Positions 24,517 through 32,000 of a stretch of DNA of 42,529 bases are shown here, piece after piece; the stretch's first letter is position 1; each line of letters begins with the position of its first letter. This stretch comes from Cerasicoccus sp. TK19100 (lineage in GTDB: Bacteria > Verrucomicrobiota > Verrucomicrobiia > Opitutales > Cerasicoccaceae): contig NZ_JAPWDU010000012.1 of the NCBI RefSeq assembly GCF_027257155.1, positions 1 to 42,529 on the forward strand. Reading direction: 5' to 3'. Under the pieces are notes generated by a model. It made no database searches. It saw only the letters and a list, made by a program, of their open reading frames with translations, and had not been told where the DNA came from. The position numbers and the translations under genes were made by a program.

Positions 24517-25308
24517 TTACTTATTTTCGGCCTCTTTATAATCGGTAGTTTCAGCATGGAGCAGGACCAGGCGCTGCATGGATCGCTCTTTTGATTGGCC
24601 CAATCCGAGTGGCATGATCGGGATAAATGCTTGGCGTGGCTGGCTTTCCTCTTGGTTAAAGGTGAACATCAATGCGCCACCATCGGGGATCATGCTCGTC
24701 GCGAATACCCTTCCTTGCCCGGTTTCATTTTCTCCGGCCAACGAGGGCGATGTATGGGCTAATTTAAGCTCAATTTCGTTACCCATAAGGCGGGGGATAA
24801 CACTCATTTGCGTGACCGCTGGCGGGCGTGGGCGGTTAGGGTCGAAATAGGCGGGCTGTGACTGCAATGCAATGCGGGCGGGGAGGTTATTTTTTGTGAT
24901 CACGCTTTGCTGGCCGGTAAGTTCGGCCTGACTGCTGCCAACGAGCAGGGGCAGCAGGCGGTCGTAGTCGTTGGGGCTGAGGCCGTTACGCCCTGCAATG
25001 CCGAGCTTGACCAGGAATGCCGTCTCCACGTCGACCGTGGTCACTTCGACGGTGATGTTGGGCTCGGCGCGGTCGAGCTGGTTGATGATCGTGTGTAAAT
25101 TCTCCTTCAGCTCGGCCGGGTAGGAGACGATGAGGCTGTTCGTGCGGGTGTCGGCGGTGACCCGGGCATCCGGTCCGAGCGCGCTGGCAATCACGGGTAC
25201 CAAGGACTCGGCGTCGCGGTTTTGCAGCTCAAATACCTCCATTTTCTGGATGCCAAAAAGCTGACTGGTCAGGAAGAGGACCAGCAAAATGAGGGATATA
25301 CGACGCAC
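24517..25308 (-). CDS. Exported protein with secretin N-domain, lacking the pore domain
   Basis: A 263-residue protein with a signal peptide (MRRISLILLVLFLTSQLFG). Residues about 20-90 match a secretin N1/N2 (KH-like) domain: MEVFELQNRDAESLVPVIASALGPDARVTADTRTNSLIVSYPAELKENLHTIINQLD in pieces. The following VTTVDVETAFLVKLG segment resembles the start of the beta-domain, but the protein ends long before a complete secretin pore (normally 500 or more residues). The last third is a strand-rich domain with SVIPRLMGNEIELKLAHTSPS, similar to the secretin core beginning. It may be a periplasmic accessory or a shortened GspD/PilQ relative. No other secretion genes are adjacent. Confidence 0.7.
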   Translation of the reverse strand: MRRISLILLVLFLTSQLFGIQKMEVFELQNRDAESLVPVIASALGPDARVTADTRTNSLIVSYPAELKENLHTIINQLDRAEPNITVEVTTVDVETAFLVKLGIAGRNGLSPNDYDRLLPLLVGSSQAELTGQQSVITKNNLPARIALQSQPAYFDPNRPRPPAVTQMSVIPRLMGNEIELKLAHTSPSLAGENETGQGRVFATSMIPDGGALMFTFNQEESQPRQAFIPIMPLGLGQSKERSMQRLVLLHAETTDYKEAENK

Positions 25309-25455
25309 AGGCTTGGTTGTAGCAAGAAATGTGAGAATAGCGAGGTTCAGTTATTCACATTGGCTAGGCCGAATTGCCTGAAGCAATGTCTTCTACTATT
25401 TGTAGATTCGCAAACGGACTTCATCGTTCAGTCGCTTGGCCGGCCTGCTCTGAAC

Positions 25456-25534
25456 TGTAGGGCTCGCGCTTGCGCGATGCCGCATCCTGCTGGCGTAGGG
25501 GCAGTGGCGGCGTCGCGCAAGCGCGAGCCCTACA
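25456..25534. repeat. REP-like inverted pair 1 (22-bp arms)
   Basis: TGTAGGGCTCGCGCTTGCGCGA (25456-25477, 22 bp) and its exact reverse complement (25513-25534) face each other across 35 bp. Each arm contains its own hairpin TCGCGC-TT-GCGCGA headed by GTAG, as in REP sequences. It lies in the divergent region between the secretin-N and miaB genes. Confidence 0.75.
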
Positions 25535-25562
25535 TTCCGAAGTGGTTCTCCATTCAGAAGCA

Positions 25563-25625
25563 ATCGCGGCGTAAAGCCGCTTCTACTGGGCGAGCAAAAA
25601 TGTGGGAGCGGCTTTATGCCGCGAT
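25563..25625. repeat. REP-like inverted pair 2 (19-bp arms)
   Basis: The arms 25563-25581 and 25607-25625 are complementary with one mismatch; the right arm is preceded by GTGGG. The right-hand sequence (GGAGCGGCTTTATGCCGCGAT) looks strikingly like REP sequences of other Gram-negative genera. The GTAG/GTGG heads and internal hairpins suggest RAYT-mobilised elements; no RAYT gene is in the window. Confidence 0.65.
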
Positions 25626-25689
25626 GCCTACAGCCCAATCTTGACCCGACCACGATAAGCCTTCATCCTGCGCGGTTTTCTCGATTCTA

Positions 25690-27057
25690 ATGAACCGCGT
25701 GCACATCAAAACCTACGGGTGCCAAATGAACGAGCGTGACTCCGATGCCGTCGCGGCAATGTTGCGTGGGCGCGGTTATAGCATCGTGGCGGACGAGGCC
25801 GACGCCGACATCGTCCTGCTCAACACCTGCTCTGTGCGCGAGCTCGCCGAGCAAAAGGCCCTCGGCAAGGCCGGCCACCTGCGCAAGCGCCGCAAGAAGA
25901 ACCCGAATTTCATGATCGGCATCATGGGCTGCATGGCCCAAAACCGCGGCGAGAACGTCCTCGACCGCCTGCCGGATCTCGACCTGCTCGTGGGCACGCA
26001 AAAGTTCCACGCCGTCCCCGACCACCTCGATGCGCTCATTGCGACGCGCCAGGGGCAGGGGCCGCGCCCGAGCACCATTATCGACCTCGACGCCGAGGAG
26101 GGCAGTCAAAACACTATTCGCACCCACAGCAGCGAGCGCCAGGTCAGCGCCTTCGTGAGCATCATGCAGGGCTGCAACATGAAGTGTAGCTACTGCATCG
26201 TCCCGAAAACCCGCGGCGAAGAGCGCGCCCGCCCGATGGACCACATCGTCGCCGAGATCGAAGAGCTCGCCGCCAACGGCACGAAGGAGGTCACCTTGCT
26301 CGGCCAGATCGTCAACCAATACGGCGTGCGCGAGTTCCCCTTTGTCGACGGCAAGAGCCCGTTCGTCCAGCTGCTGGAGCGCGTCAACGCGATAGACGGC
26401 ATTGAGCGCATTCGCTTCACCAGCCCGCACCCGGTCGGCTTCCGCGAAGACCTGATCAACTGCTACGGCCGCCTGGAAAAGCTCTGCGAATACATCCACT
26501 TCCCGCTGCAAAGCGGCAGCGACGGCATCCTCAAAGCGATGCGCCGCCCCTACACCGTGGAGCGCTTCAAGCGCATCATCACCGCACTGCGCGAACGCTG
26601 CCCGGACATGTGCATTTCCACAGACGTCATCGTCGGCTTCCCCGGCGAGACGGAGGAAGACTTCGCGCTCACACGCCAGGCCTTTGCGGACATCCGCTTC
26701 GACATGGCCTACATCTTCAAATACAGCGTCCGCCCCGGCACCACCGCCGAGCCGCTGGGCGACCCGATCAGCGAAGAGGTCAAGGCTGAGCGCAACCAGC
26801 TCCTGCTCGATCAACTCGGCGAATACTCCCTGGCGCGCAACGAATCGATGATCGGCACGGTGCAGGAAATCCTGATCGAAGGCCCGGCCAAGCGCGGCGA
26901 AAACATGTTCGTCGGCCGCAACCGCGGCTACCGCAAAATCATCGTCCCCGCGAGCGAGCGCCTCGTCGGCGAGCTGGTCAAAGTCAAGGTCACCGAAGCC
27001 AGCGCCACGACCGTCATCGGCGAGCTGTTGCTGGAAGGCGTGGAAGCGGGCGTGTAG
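25690..27057 (+). CDS. miaB: tRNA-2-methylthio-N6-dimethylallyladenosine synthase
   Basis: A 455-residue radical-SAM methylthiotransferase. The N-terminal UPF0004 domain has the three auxiliary-cluster cysteines C11, C47 and C81; the radical-SAM cluster is C162-x3-C166-x2-C169 (GCNMKCSYCIVPKTRG). HFPLQSGSDGILKAMRR and DVIVGFPGETEEDF are conserved, and the C-terminal TRAM domain starts near residue 380 (GTVQEILIEGPAKRGENMFVGRN). It modifies A37 of tRNAs reading UNN codons. The gene is preceded by REP-like repeats. The next gene downstream, a toxin, is convergent and ends 10 bp away. Confidence 0.95.
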   Translation: MNRVHIKTYGCQMNERDSDAVAAMLRGRGYSIVADEADADIVLLNTCSVRELAEQKALGKAGHLRKRRKKNPNFMIGIMGCMAQNRGENVLDRLPDLDLLVGTQKFHAVPDHLDALIATRQGQGPRPSTIIDLDAEEGSQNTIRTHSSERQVSAFVSIMQGCNMKCSYCIVPKTRGEERARPMDHIVAEIEELAANGTKEVTLLGQIVNQYGVREFPFVDGKSPFVQLLERVNAIDGIERIRFTSPHPVGFREDLINCYGRLEKLCEYIHFPLQSGSDGILKAMRRPYTVERFKRIITALRERCPDMCISTDVIVGFPGETEEDFALTRQAFADIRFDMAYIFKYSVRPGTTAEPLGDPISEEVKAERNQLLLDQLGEYSLARNESMIGTVQEILIEGPAKRGENMFVGRNRGYRKIIVPASERLVGELVKVKVTEASATTVIGELLLEGVEAGV

Positions 27058-27067
27058 TTTGGCGCGC

Positions 27068-27322
27068 CTAGTAGTGGTAGCGTAGCTGAGCGATTTCTAT
27101 CTGGTCTTCGGTGATGCGGTAAACAATCCGGTGCTCCTCGTTTATCCGCCTCGACCACCAGCCGGAGAGCGAATGCCTTAAGGGCTCTGGTTTGCCGAGC
27201 CCCTCGTTGCCGTTGCGGTCAATGTCCCGGATTAGCTCATTAATCTTTTTGAGGATCCGCTTATCCGTTTTCTGCCAGTATAAATAATCCTCCCATGCCC
27301 GATCGGAGAAGACCTTCTTCAC
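27068..27322 (-). CDS. yoeB: Toxin YoeB (Txe/YoeB family, type II)
   Basis: An 84-residue toxin of the RelE superfamily, almost exactly YoeB length. It has KKVFSDRAWEDYLYWQKTDKRILKKINELIRDI, the GLGKPEPLRHSLSGWWSRRINEEHRIVYRI core with the family LSGxWSRRI motif, and the C-terminal HY whose histidine/tyrosine take part in ribosome-dependent mRNA cleavage. The gene starts at GTG 27322, which overlaps the antitoxin stop by 4 nt (GTGA), so the order is antitoxin then toxin, co-translated. Its stop nearly abuts miaB (convergent). Confidence 0.93.
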   Translation of the reverse strand: MKKVFSDRAWEDYLYWQKTDKRILKKINELIRDIDRNGNEGLGKPEPLRHSLSGWWSRRINEEHRIVYRITEDQIEIAQLRYHY

Positions 27323-27570
27323 TCGGATAACTCTCTCTCTTGGCCTTGGCCGCTGTTTAATTGCTCAATCGAATCCAGCAGCCGCTTGGCATTCTTCGGG
27401 CTGCGGAGCAGGTAAGTGGTTTCCGCCATCGACTCGTAGTCTTCCAAAGACATCATGACGACAGCGTCGGTATTCTTTCGGGTAATAATGACCGGGTCGT
27501 GATCCGCGCACACACGCTTGATCGTCTCGGCAAGATTCTCTCGAGCGTGGGAATAGGTAATCGCGTTCAT
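27319..27570 (-). CDS. yefM: Antitoxin YefM (Phd/YefM family)
   Basis: An 83-residue antitoxin starting MNAITYSHARENLAETIKRVCADHDPVIITRKNTDAVVMMSLEDYESMAETTYLL in pieces, the standard YefM N-terminal DNA-binding and dimerisation half, ending in an acidic toxin-wrapping tail. The frame is open back to a TTG at 27606, but that TTG is part of the presumed promoter, so ATG 27570 is chosen. It binds and neutralises YoeB and represses its own operon. Confidence 0.93.
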   Translation of the reverse strand: MNAITYSHARENLAETIKRVCADHDPVIITRKNTDAVVMMSLEDYESMAETTYLLRSPKNAKRLLDSIEQLNSGQGQERELSE

Positions 27571-27606
27571 AGTTGTCCAATATGTTGGACGGGTTGCTAT
27601 TGTCAA
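27571..27606 (-). promoter_or_regulatory. yefM-yoeB promoter with overlapping operator
   Basis: On the minus strand a perfect -35 TTGACA (27601-27606) is separated by 16 bp from a -10-like CATATT (27579-27584). The inverted repeat GTCCAA-CATA-TTGGAC (27575-27590) covers the -10, as expected for an autoregulatory YefM operator. Transcription would start about 2 bases before the ATG at 27570, implying a leaderless mRNA. Confidence 0.55.
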
Positions 27607-27677
27607 ATTTTTCCTGTGGAGTAGGAGGGCATGTGAGGAGCGCTAACCGGAGTTGTATCGACAGCGTTGTTCGACCT

Positions 27678-28304
27678 CTATGTGTTATTTTCATAGAATC
27701 GTTTTTGAGAAGCGGATAAGCACTTCCAGATTGCCCTGACTTGAAAGTCCTTCAGAGTGAGCAGCTGATTTTTTTCTCTATTTCTTCGAATCGTAAGCTT
27801 AAAGTCTGTTGGTTTGTGCTCCACTCCAAACTTTTCGAGCCGCCAAAGAAGTACTGCCAACTGCTTAGGGGTGAAGGCTTTTCTTTCTCCATAGTAAGAT
27901 ATGAAAGAGTCGATTTCAAAATCCTGATCTAGTGATCCGAGTCTCACAAGTGACGTAAACATCCTTTTCTCTTTGGCGTTTGTGATTAGTTTCCGACGGT
28001 CTCGTTGGACAGTTTTTTTCGTGGTTTCCGAGTCTAGCTGGTGACCCTCTTCGTCAACTGCACGAATGTCGAATCGCGTAATGCATTCTGATCCGATTAA
28101 CAAATCTTTTTGGGTGAAACTGTTTTCTATGGTGAATTGAAATCTAATGTCTTTATGTCCGCAAAGTTCGCAATCGGCTGATGGATACTCGAGGTCGTAG
28201 GTATCTCCTGTATAGAACCATTCGGAAAGTGCAGCTCTAATGTCGCTTTTTTCTCTGCTTCTCGGAAAAATCGATGCCTTTACTCGTTGTAGCCAGTTTT
28301 CCAT
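27678..28304 (-). CDS. Hypothetical protein with a Cys-rich N-terminal motif
   Basis: A 208-residue protein I do not recognise as a named family. A conserved-looking segment CELCGHKDIRFQFTIENSF..KDLLIGSECITRF (about residues 45-80) pairs CxxC with a distant Cys and could bind zinc; similar CxxCG...IGSEC patterns occur, from memory, in phage and plasmid hypothetical proteins. The C-terminal half is Lys/Arg-rich helices (RRKLITNAKEKRMF, AFTPKQLAVLLWRLEKFG). Base composition is AT-rich, unlike miaB and the genes beyond 29.6 kb, and it lies beside yefM-yoeB in a small accessory islet. It is probably cytoplasmic and possibly nucleic-acid associated. Confidence 0.65.
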   Translation of the reverse strand: MENWLQRVKASIFPRSREKSDIRAALSEWFYTGDTYDLEYPSADCELCGHKDIRFQFTIENSFTQKDLLIGSECITRFDIRAVDEEGHQLDSETTKKTVQRDRRKLITNAKEKRMFTSLVRLGSLDQDFEIDSFISYYGERKAFTPKQLAVLLWRLEKFGVEHKPTDFKLTIRRNREKNQLLTLKDFQVRAIWKCLSASQKRFYENNT

Positions 28305-28365
28305 TTTATTCCATCTAATGCAAAGGTTGGGGCGCGCCTTAGCTCGTTCCTTGGATCATAATATT

Positions 28366-29130
28366 CTACTTCTTAGGTGGAGGCAAAAGCTTAGGTAGAT
28401 ATTCCAATGCCTTGGAGTCTTTACCGCTAAAATAAACCTGGGCCTTCTCTCTTAACCAAACTTGGTCAACATACTCTATAAACAATGGAAGCATATCGTT
28501 TGGATACTGGTAAGCATCTATATCAAATCCTTCTGGTATCCTATGTTTATATTTTTTCCTGAGACCAACCAAGTCAGGATGATTTTCTTTTAGCCATTTA
28601 GAAAATAATTGACCAACACTATTATCAGGTCTCATCTCTTTTCCATGGGAACCCCTGTCTGGTAAAGTGTATCCAATTTGTTCAAAACGGCCATATAGTC
28701 TGACAAACAATTCACTGATGACAGAGAAATAGCCGCGATCAGTCCTATCCCAATTATCGTTAAATCTTCTAACGAAAGCTGGTAGTCCGACAGCTCCAGT
28801 AGAGTACGATCCAGTCTTTCGTATAGACGGGAGAACCTCTGCTGTGACCCATTTTCTAAAACGCTTAGCCTCCGGCTTGCGACTCTGGAATATCAGATTA
28901 TACATTCCAGATTCCGAAACGATAGACTGCCTTTGCTCTCTGCCGATGGCGTCGGTAACACCGACGGCATCCTTTTCGTCATCGTCTAAACGCCCCAGTG
29001 CATCACGCGAGTTAGCAATGCCGATGGCGTCACACAGGTCTTTGGCCACGAACCATGCTTCACCGTCGATATTGATCGAGCGGACTCGATTGTGGTTTTC
29101 GTCTTCGAATATTTGGAGAACTTGTTGCAT
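28366..29130 (-). CDS. BRO-N domain protein (phage antirepressor-like)
   Basis: A 254-residue protein whose first 110 residues are a BRO N-terminal domain: QIFEDENHNRVRSINIDGEAWFVAKDLCDAIGIANSRDALGRLDDDEK, SESGMYNLIFQSRKPEAKRFRKWVTAEVLPSIRKTGSY in segments. This domain binds DNA and is typical of prophage antirepressors and mobile-element genes. The C-terminal half (RFNDNWDRTDRGYFSVISELFVRLYGRFEQIG...) is a separate conserved-looking domain, not KilA-C or ANT as far as I can tell. AT-rich composition and position in the accessory islet suggest horizontal transfer. A 22-bp-period repeat array lies 320-400 bp upstream of its start. Confidence 0.85.
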   Translation of the reverse strand: MQQVLQIFEDENHNRVRSINIDGEAWFVAKDLCDAIGIANSRDALGRLDDDEKDAVGVTDAIGREQRQSIVSESGMYNLIFQSRKPEAKRFRKWVTAEVLPSIRKTGSYSTGAVGLPAFVRRFNDNWDRTDRGYFSVISELFVRLYGRFEQIGYTLPDRGSHGKEMRPDNSVGQLFSKWLKENHPDLVGLRKKYKHRIPEGFDIDAYQYPNDMLPLFIEYVDQVWLREKAQVYFSGKDSKALEYLPKLLPPPKK

Positions 29131-29649
29131 GGTATAATATTTGTAGAAAAGTGTTATTGATTACGCCTAAAAACATACGGACGGGCGACTAGGAGAGCAT
29201 GGAGCATAGCTTAAAATGGGTGGATATCTCTTGTTCGTCAAGGATTGAAGATGTTTGAAGTTAATTACCAATATTTTTGAATGTGGGCCCAGATTGTATG
29301 TCTTCTGCTTCAAGTATGGGGCCATGAATTGCCGCTATGCGGCGTTTCATTTGTTGATTCGTCTCCCAACATTGCAACCAACACACGCCCATCTCTCACA
29401 CCAACATAGGCACCTATGTCAGAGTAACCCCAGTGCTTGTACCTGCCGAAGCGTCGGCGACGCTCCGGGGAAGTGTCGGCGATACTTCGAGCTACCGTCG
29501 GCGACGCTGGGTCGCGCAGTCGGCGATACTTAATCGGCCCTGTGGGCTGCTGATCGCGCGACTTTTCATACTGAAATCATGCCCGAATGCCCGCGTGAAG
29601 GCAAGGCTAGAGCGTGTGTCCCGGAAAGGTTTTCGGGGCGATGGTGGTG
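29131..29649. other. 519-bp intergenic region with operator-like palindrome and repeat array
   Basis: This is the upstream region of the BRO-N gene. It contains a palindrome ACATAGG-CA-CCTATGT (29404-29419) and the 22-bp-period array (29453-29530, listed separately). The first 270 bp are AT-rich without a recognisable gene. TATTAT lies only a few bases from the BRO-N ATG, too close for a normal promoter. Confidence 0.4.
29453..29530 (+). repeat. Four-copy 22-bp-period tandem array (iteron-like)
   Basis: GTCGGCGA(CG/TA)CT starts at 29453, 29475, 29497 and 29519, exactly 22 bp apart. The two variable bases alternate CG, TA, CG, TA. The 10-bp linkers are unrelated. The first copy lies in a 15-bp palindrome (AGCGTCG-G-CGACGCT, 29450-29464). 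Two helical turns between sites places all copies on the same DNA face. Confidence 0.75.
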
Positions 29650-30576
29650 TTAATTTTTCGCGTCGGCTTGTTTGGCGGCGTCGGGGTGGAGGGCGTGGAC
29701 GCCGGTGCCGACGATGTAGCGCTTGCCGCGGTAGCTGGCGATTTGGGCGAACCACCACTTGGGGATGCGGTCGCTGGCCCTGTCCGAGGGCCAAACGGCG
29801 AAGGTCCAGAAGCCCTTGGGGTGATCCAAGGCGCCGGAGATCAGCCCATAGACAAAGGCTTCCTGATCCTGGGTGAATTTGCGGTTCACGGAGTCTTCGT
29901 AAATCGGGTCGAAGAGCAGTGTGCCGTCCTCGCCGATCACGAAGATGTGCGATTTCTGATAGTCAAACAACCACTCGCCCTTGTCGAGGGAGTCGAACGC
30001 TTTCTCGCCTTGGAGCTCAATCAGGGCGACGGCGTCTTTGACGATGTTGTGGACCATGAGGCGCTCCATCTGCCAGTTGTTCTGGGCGGCGCACAGGACG
30101 TAGTCCGGCTCGTTGTGCTCGGGCAGGGTGAGAATGTAAAAGTCGCCGTAGCCGAGGTCGTAGGGGTCGTGCTCGATGTGGATATTGCGCACGTAGGTCT
30201 TGGTGCTGGCATCGATGGTCTTAATGATCGACGAATGGGCAAAGGGCTTGGCGTTGATTTCTTCCGCCTTGAGCAGGAGGCCGTCGTCCTCGTCGGTGCT
30301 CGGGTAGGCGAGGAGTTCGCCGGTCTTCGCATCCAGCAAATACAGGCCAAAGCTGCGGCGATTCCATTTGCCGTTCTTGGTGTCCTGAAACTGCGCAATG
30401 GCGGCCTGCGGGTCTTTGCGAACCATCTCGGAGGCCTCCTTGAGGCTGTAAAGGATCTGCGCGGCCGTCATCCTGTTATCCGAATAGGCATCCGAATCCA
30501 TGAAGATCTGGCTGATCTGGGCCTGAGCGGTCAGCGCAAGGAGCGTAAGCGTGGTGAGCAATAACTGGCGGTGCAT
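29650..30576 (-). CDS. Exported Cache-domain sensor-like protein
   Basis: About 308 residues from ATG 30576, with a signal peptide (MHRQLLLTTLTLLALTAQAQ); the frame is open 12 codons further but the signal starts here. Two tandem Cache-like units are visible. The first contains LKEASEMVRKDPQAAIAQFQDT..FGLYLLDAKTGELLAYPS; the second contains VKDAVALIELQGEKAFDSLD..SHIFVIGEDGTLLFDP..NRKFTQDQEAFV and ends FAQIASYRGKRYIVGTGV. Both follow the helix-plus-DGxxLFDP pattern of single Cache domains that bind small ligands outside the cell. It has no transmembrane output domain, so it would be a soluble periplasmic binding-type protein. Confidence 0.8.
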   Translation of the reverse strand: MHRQLLLTTLTLLALTAQAQISQIFMDSDAYSDNRMTAAQILYSLKEASEMVRKDPQAAIAQFQDTKNGKWNRRSFGLYLLDAKTGELLAYPSTDEDDGLLLKAEEINAKPFAHSSIIKTIDASTKTYVRNIHIEHDPYDLGYGDFYILTLPEHNEPDYVLCAAQNNWQMERLMVHNIVKDAVALIELQGEKAFDSLDKGEWLFDYQKSHIFVIGEDGTLLFDPIYEDSVNRKFTQDQEAFVYGLISGALDHPKGFWTFAVWPSDRASDRIPKWWFAQIASYRGKRYIVGTGVHALHPDAAKQADAKN

Positions 30577-30744
30577 GCCTCTATGGTTCAGAGAAAAATC
30601 CCCCAGAGACAACCAATCCTTTGTTACATTTCATTGACCGATAGCCCTGCCGGGAGCTCCGCACGGCTCGACTTATCATGTCGAAATGCCGTCGTTAAAA
30701 AAGCAGTGTAGGGCAAATCAAGGACGCCGACGCTATCACCCAGC

Positions 30745-31629
30745 CTAAGGAACCTTGATTGTGTCCAGGGCTTCCACGCTGGCGTAGGGAACGAAGCCGA
30801 GTGCGCGTTGCTTGGCGTAGCCGTCGGCGATGCAGGTGGGCTTCGTGGCGTAGTCCACTCCCAGCACGAGCTTACCGGCCTGGCGGATGGCAACGGCGTT
30901 GTCGCGATTCTCCTGGCACCAGTCTTCGTCCGCGGGTTGATTGTGCGCGATGTAGAAGACGGACTCCAAGCCCAGGCCATCAATGGCGTTGATGTATTGC
31001 TGGTTGGGTTGCGGCGTCCAGTAAGACCACGTGTAAAGCTCCGGGCAGTTCTGCGGGACGATCTTGAAATCGGGGTTCCGGCTCTTGGCGTACTCGGAGA
31101 TGCGCGCGATCAGGGCCACCATGCGGCGGGCGCGTTCTTCGGAGCTGAGGCCGGTATTGGGGATCTCCGCGTAGGTGGTGACCATGTCCAGATACGCGCC
31201 GTCGAACCCCGCCTTGAGCGCCTGATCGATGCGCCCTTGGACGACGGGCCACCAGCGCTCATCCCAAAATTTCACATACTGCTCCTTGGGCCAACCGCCG
31301 ACTTTGCCCGCCTTGAGCTCTTGGGGGACCGCGTCCCACTCCGGGCGATAGTCCTCGATGGCGCCGATCTCGAAGTAGGCGAGCACGATCTTGCCCGACG
31401 CCTTGAGGGCCTCGATCTCCTGGCGCTCAAAGTAGCCGCTTTCGCCATCGCGGGTGAGGTCGATCACGGCGAGGTCGAAGTCGGTCGCGGCAATGGCGTC
31501 GAGCCGGTCATCCTGGTAGTTGCACAGCTGATAAACCCAGCTCTTAACCGACGCCCAATCTCGCTCGCCCGCAAATGCGTTGGAAGCAATTGCGACGAAC
31601 GCCATTACCATGATCATTACCAGCTTCAT
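30745..31629 (-). CDS. Secreted GH114/TM1410-like putative glycosidase
   Basis: A 294-residue protein with a signal peptide (MKLVMIMVMAFVAIASNAFA). The TIM-barrel motifs fit the GH114 endo-alpha-1,4-polygalactosaminidase / TM1410 group: WVYQLCNYQDDRLDAIAATDFDLAVIDLTRDG, GKIVLAYFEIGAIEDYRPEWD, AGFDGAYLDMVTTY (the Asp-x-Asp-like catalytic region on strand 4), FKIVPQNCPEL and GLGLESVFYIAHNQ. It probably cleaves galactosaminyl-containing exopolysaccharide or is a structural relative; this is inference. It is in the same direction as, and 168 bp upstream of, the Cache-domain gene. Confidence 0.85.
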   Translation of the reverse strand: MKLVMIMVMAFVAIASNAFAGERDWASVKSWVYQLCNYQDDRLDAIAATDFDLAVIDLTRDGESGYFERQEIEALKASGKIVLAYFEIGAIEDYRPEWDAVPQELKAGKVGGWPKEQYVKFWDERWWPVVQGRIDQALKAGFDGAYLDMVTTYAEIPNTGLSSEERARRMVALIARISEYAKSRNPDFKIVPQNCPELYTWSYWTPQPNQQYINAIDGLGLESVFYIAHNQPADEDWCQENRDNAVAIRQAGKLVLGVDYATKPTCIADGYAKQRALGFVPYASVEALDTIKVP

Positions 31630-31772
31630 ATTGGCAACAGGGTATGCGCGAAAGCTCGGCCTATAGCAAGGCTGCTTGCTGTTTATGCAGTTAACTGGTG
31701 CCGCGTGCTTGCTGGCTTCCAGGCGGTGGGCCAGCTTTGTTGTTGCTTGGGCACTAGGGCCCTACTAGCTGT

Positions 31773-31982
31773 ATGGCAATGTATCAGGAAGTGGAGATCA
31801 TGGGCGCGTATTTTCCGGGGTGGTTGCTGGCGGCGATTGCGGGCATCGTCCTGAGCGCCGTGAGCAAAGTGGTCCTGGCGAAGCTTGGGCTGCATCGGGT
31901 GCTTGTTGCGCCGCTCCTGGTGTATTGCTGTCTGGCGTTTTTGTGGTCCAGCGTGTTCTGGCTGTGGATCATCCGCTCTTAA
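31773..31982 (+). CDS. YtcA-like small membrane protein of an efflux operon
   Basis: A 69-residue frame (or 60 residues from ATG 31800, which has AGGA/GGAG upstream) with GAYFPGWLLAAIAGIVLSAVSKVVLAKLGLHRVLVAPLLVYCCLAFLWSSVFWLWII in two transmembrane helices. The GAYFPxWLL opening matches the YtcA family, which precedes MdtN-MdtO-MdtP-type efflux genes in other proteobacteria-like genomes. Unusually, the lipoprotein signal peptide and lipobox cysteine that normally come before GAYFP are absent. It starts an operon with the downstream MdtN-like and FUSC-OMP genes (18 bp gap). Confidence 0.7.
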   Translation: MAMYQEVEIMGAYFPGWLLAAIAGIVLSAVSKVVLAKLGLHRVLVAPLLVYCCLAFLWSSVFWLWIIRS

Positions 31983-32000
31983 CTGCGTGCTTGAATTGGT

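Larger units (their letters stand above)
27061..28339. other. Islet flanked by a 9-bp direct repeat GGCGCGCCT
   Basis: GGCGCGCCT is found at 27061-27069, immediately after miaB, and again at 28331-28339. Between the two lie the toxin-antitoxin pair and an AT-rich unknown gene. A direct repeat of this length could be a target-site duplication, but the core is an 8-bp palindrome that can recur by chance and no transposase is present. Confidence 0.3.

Noticed and set aside
25687-26814. 375-codon frame antisense to miaB
   Set aside because: miaB has all cluster cysteines and conserved blocks on the + strand.
29453-29530. CRISPR array
   Set aside because: The repeat is only 12 bp, the linkers 10 bp, there are four copies and no cas genes.
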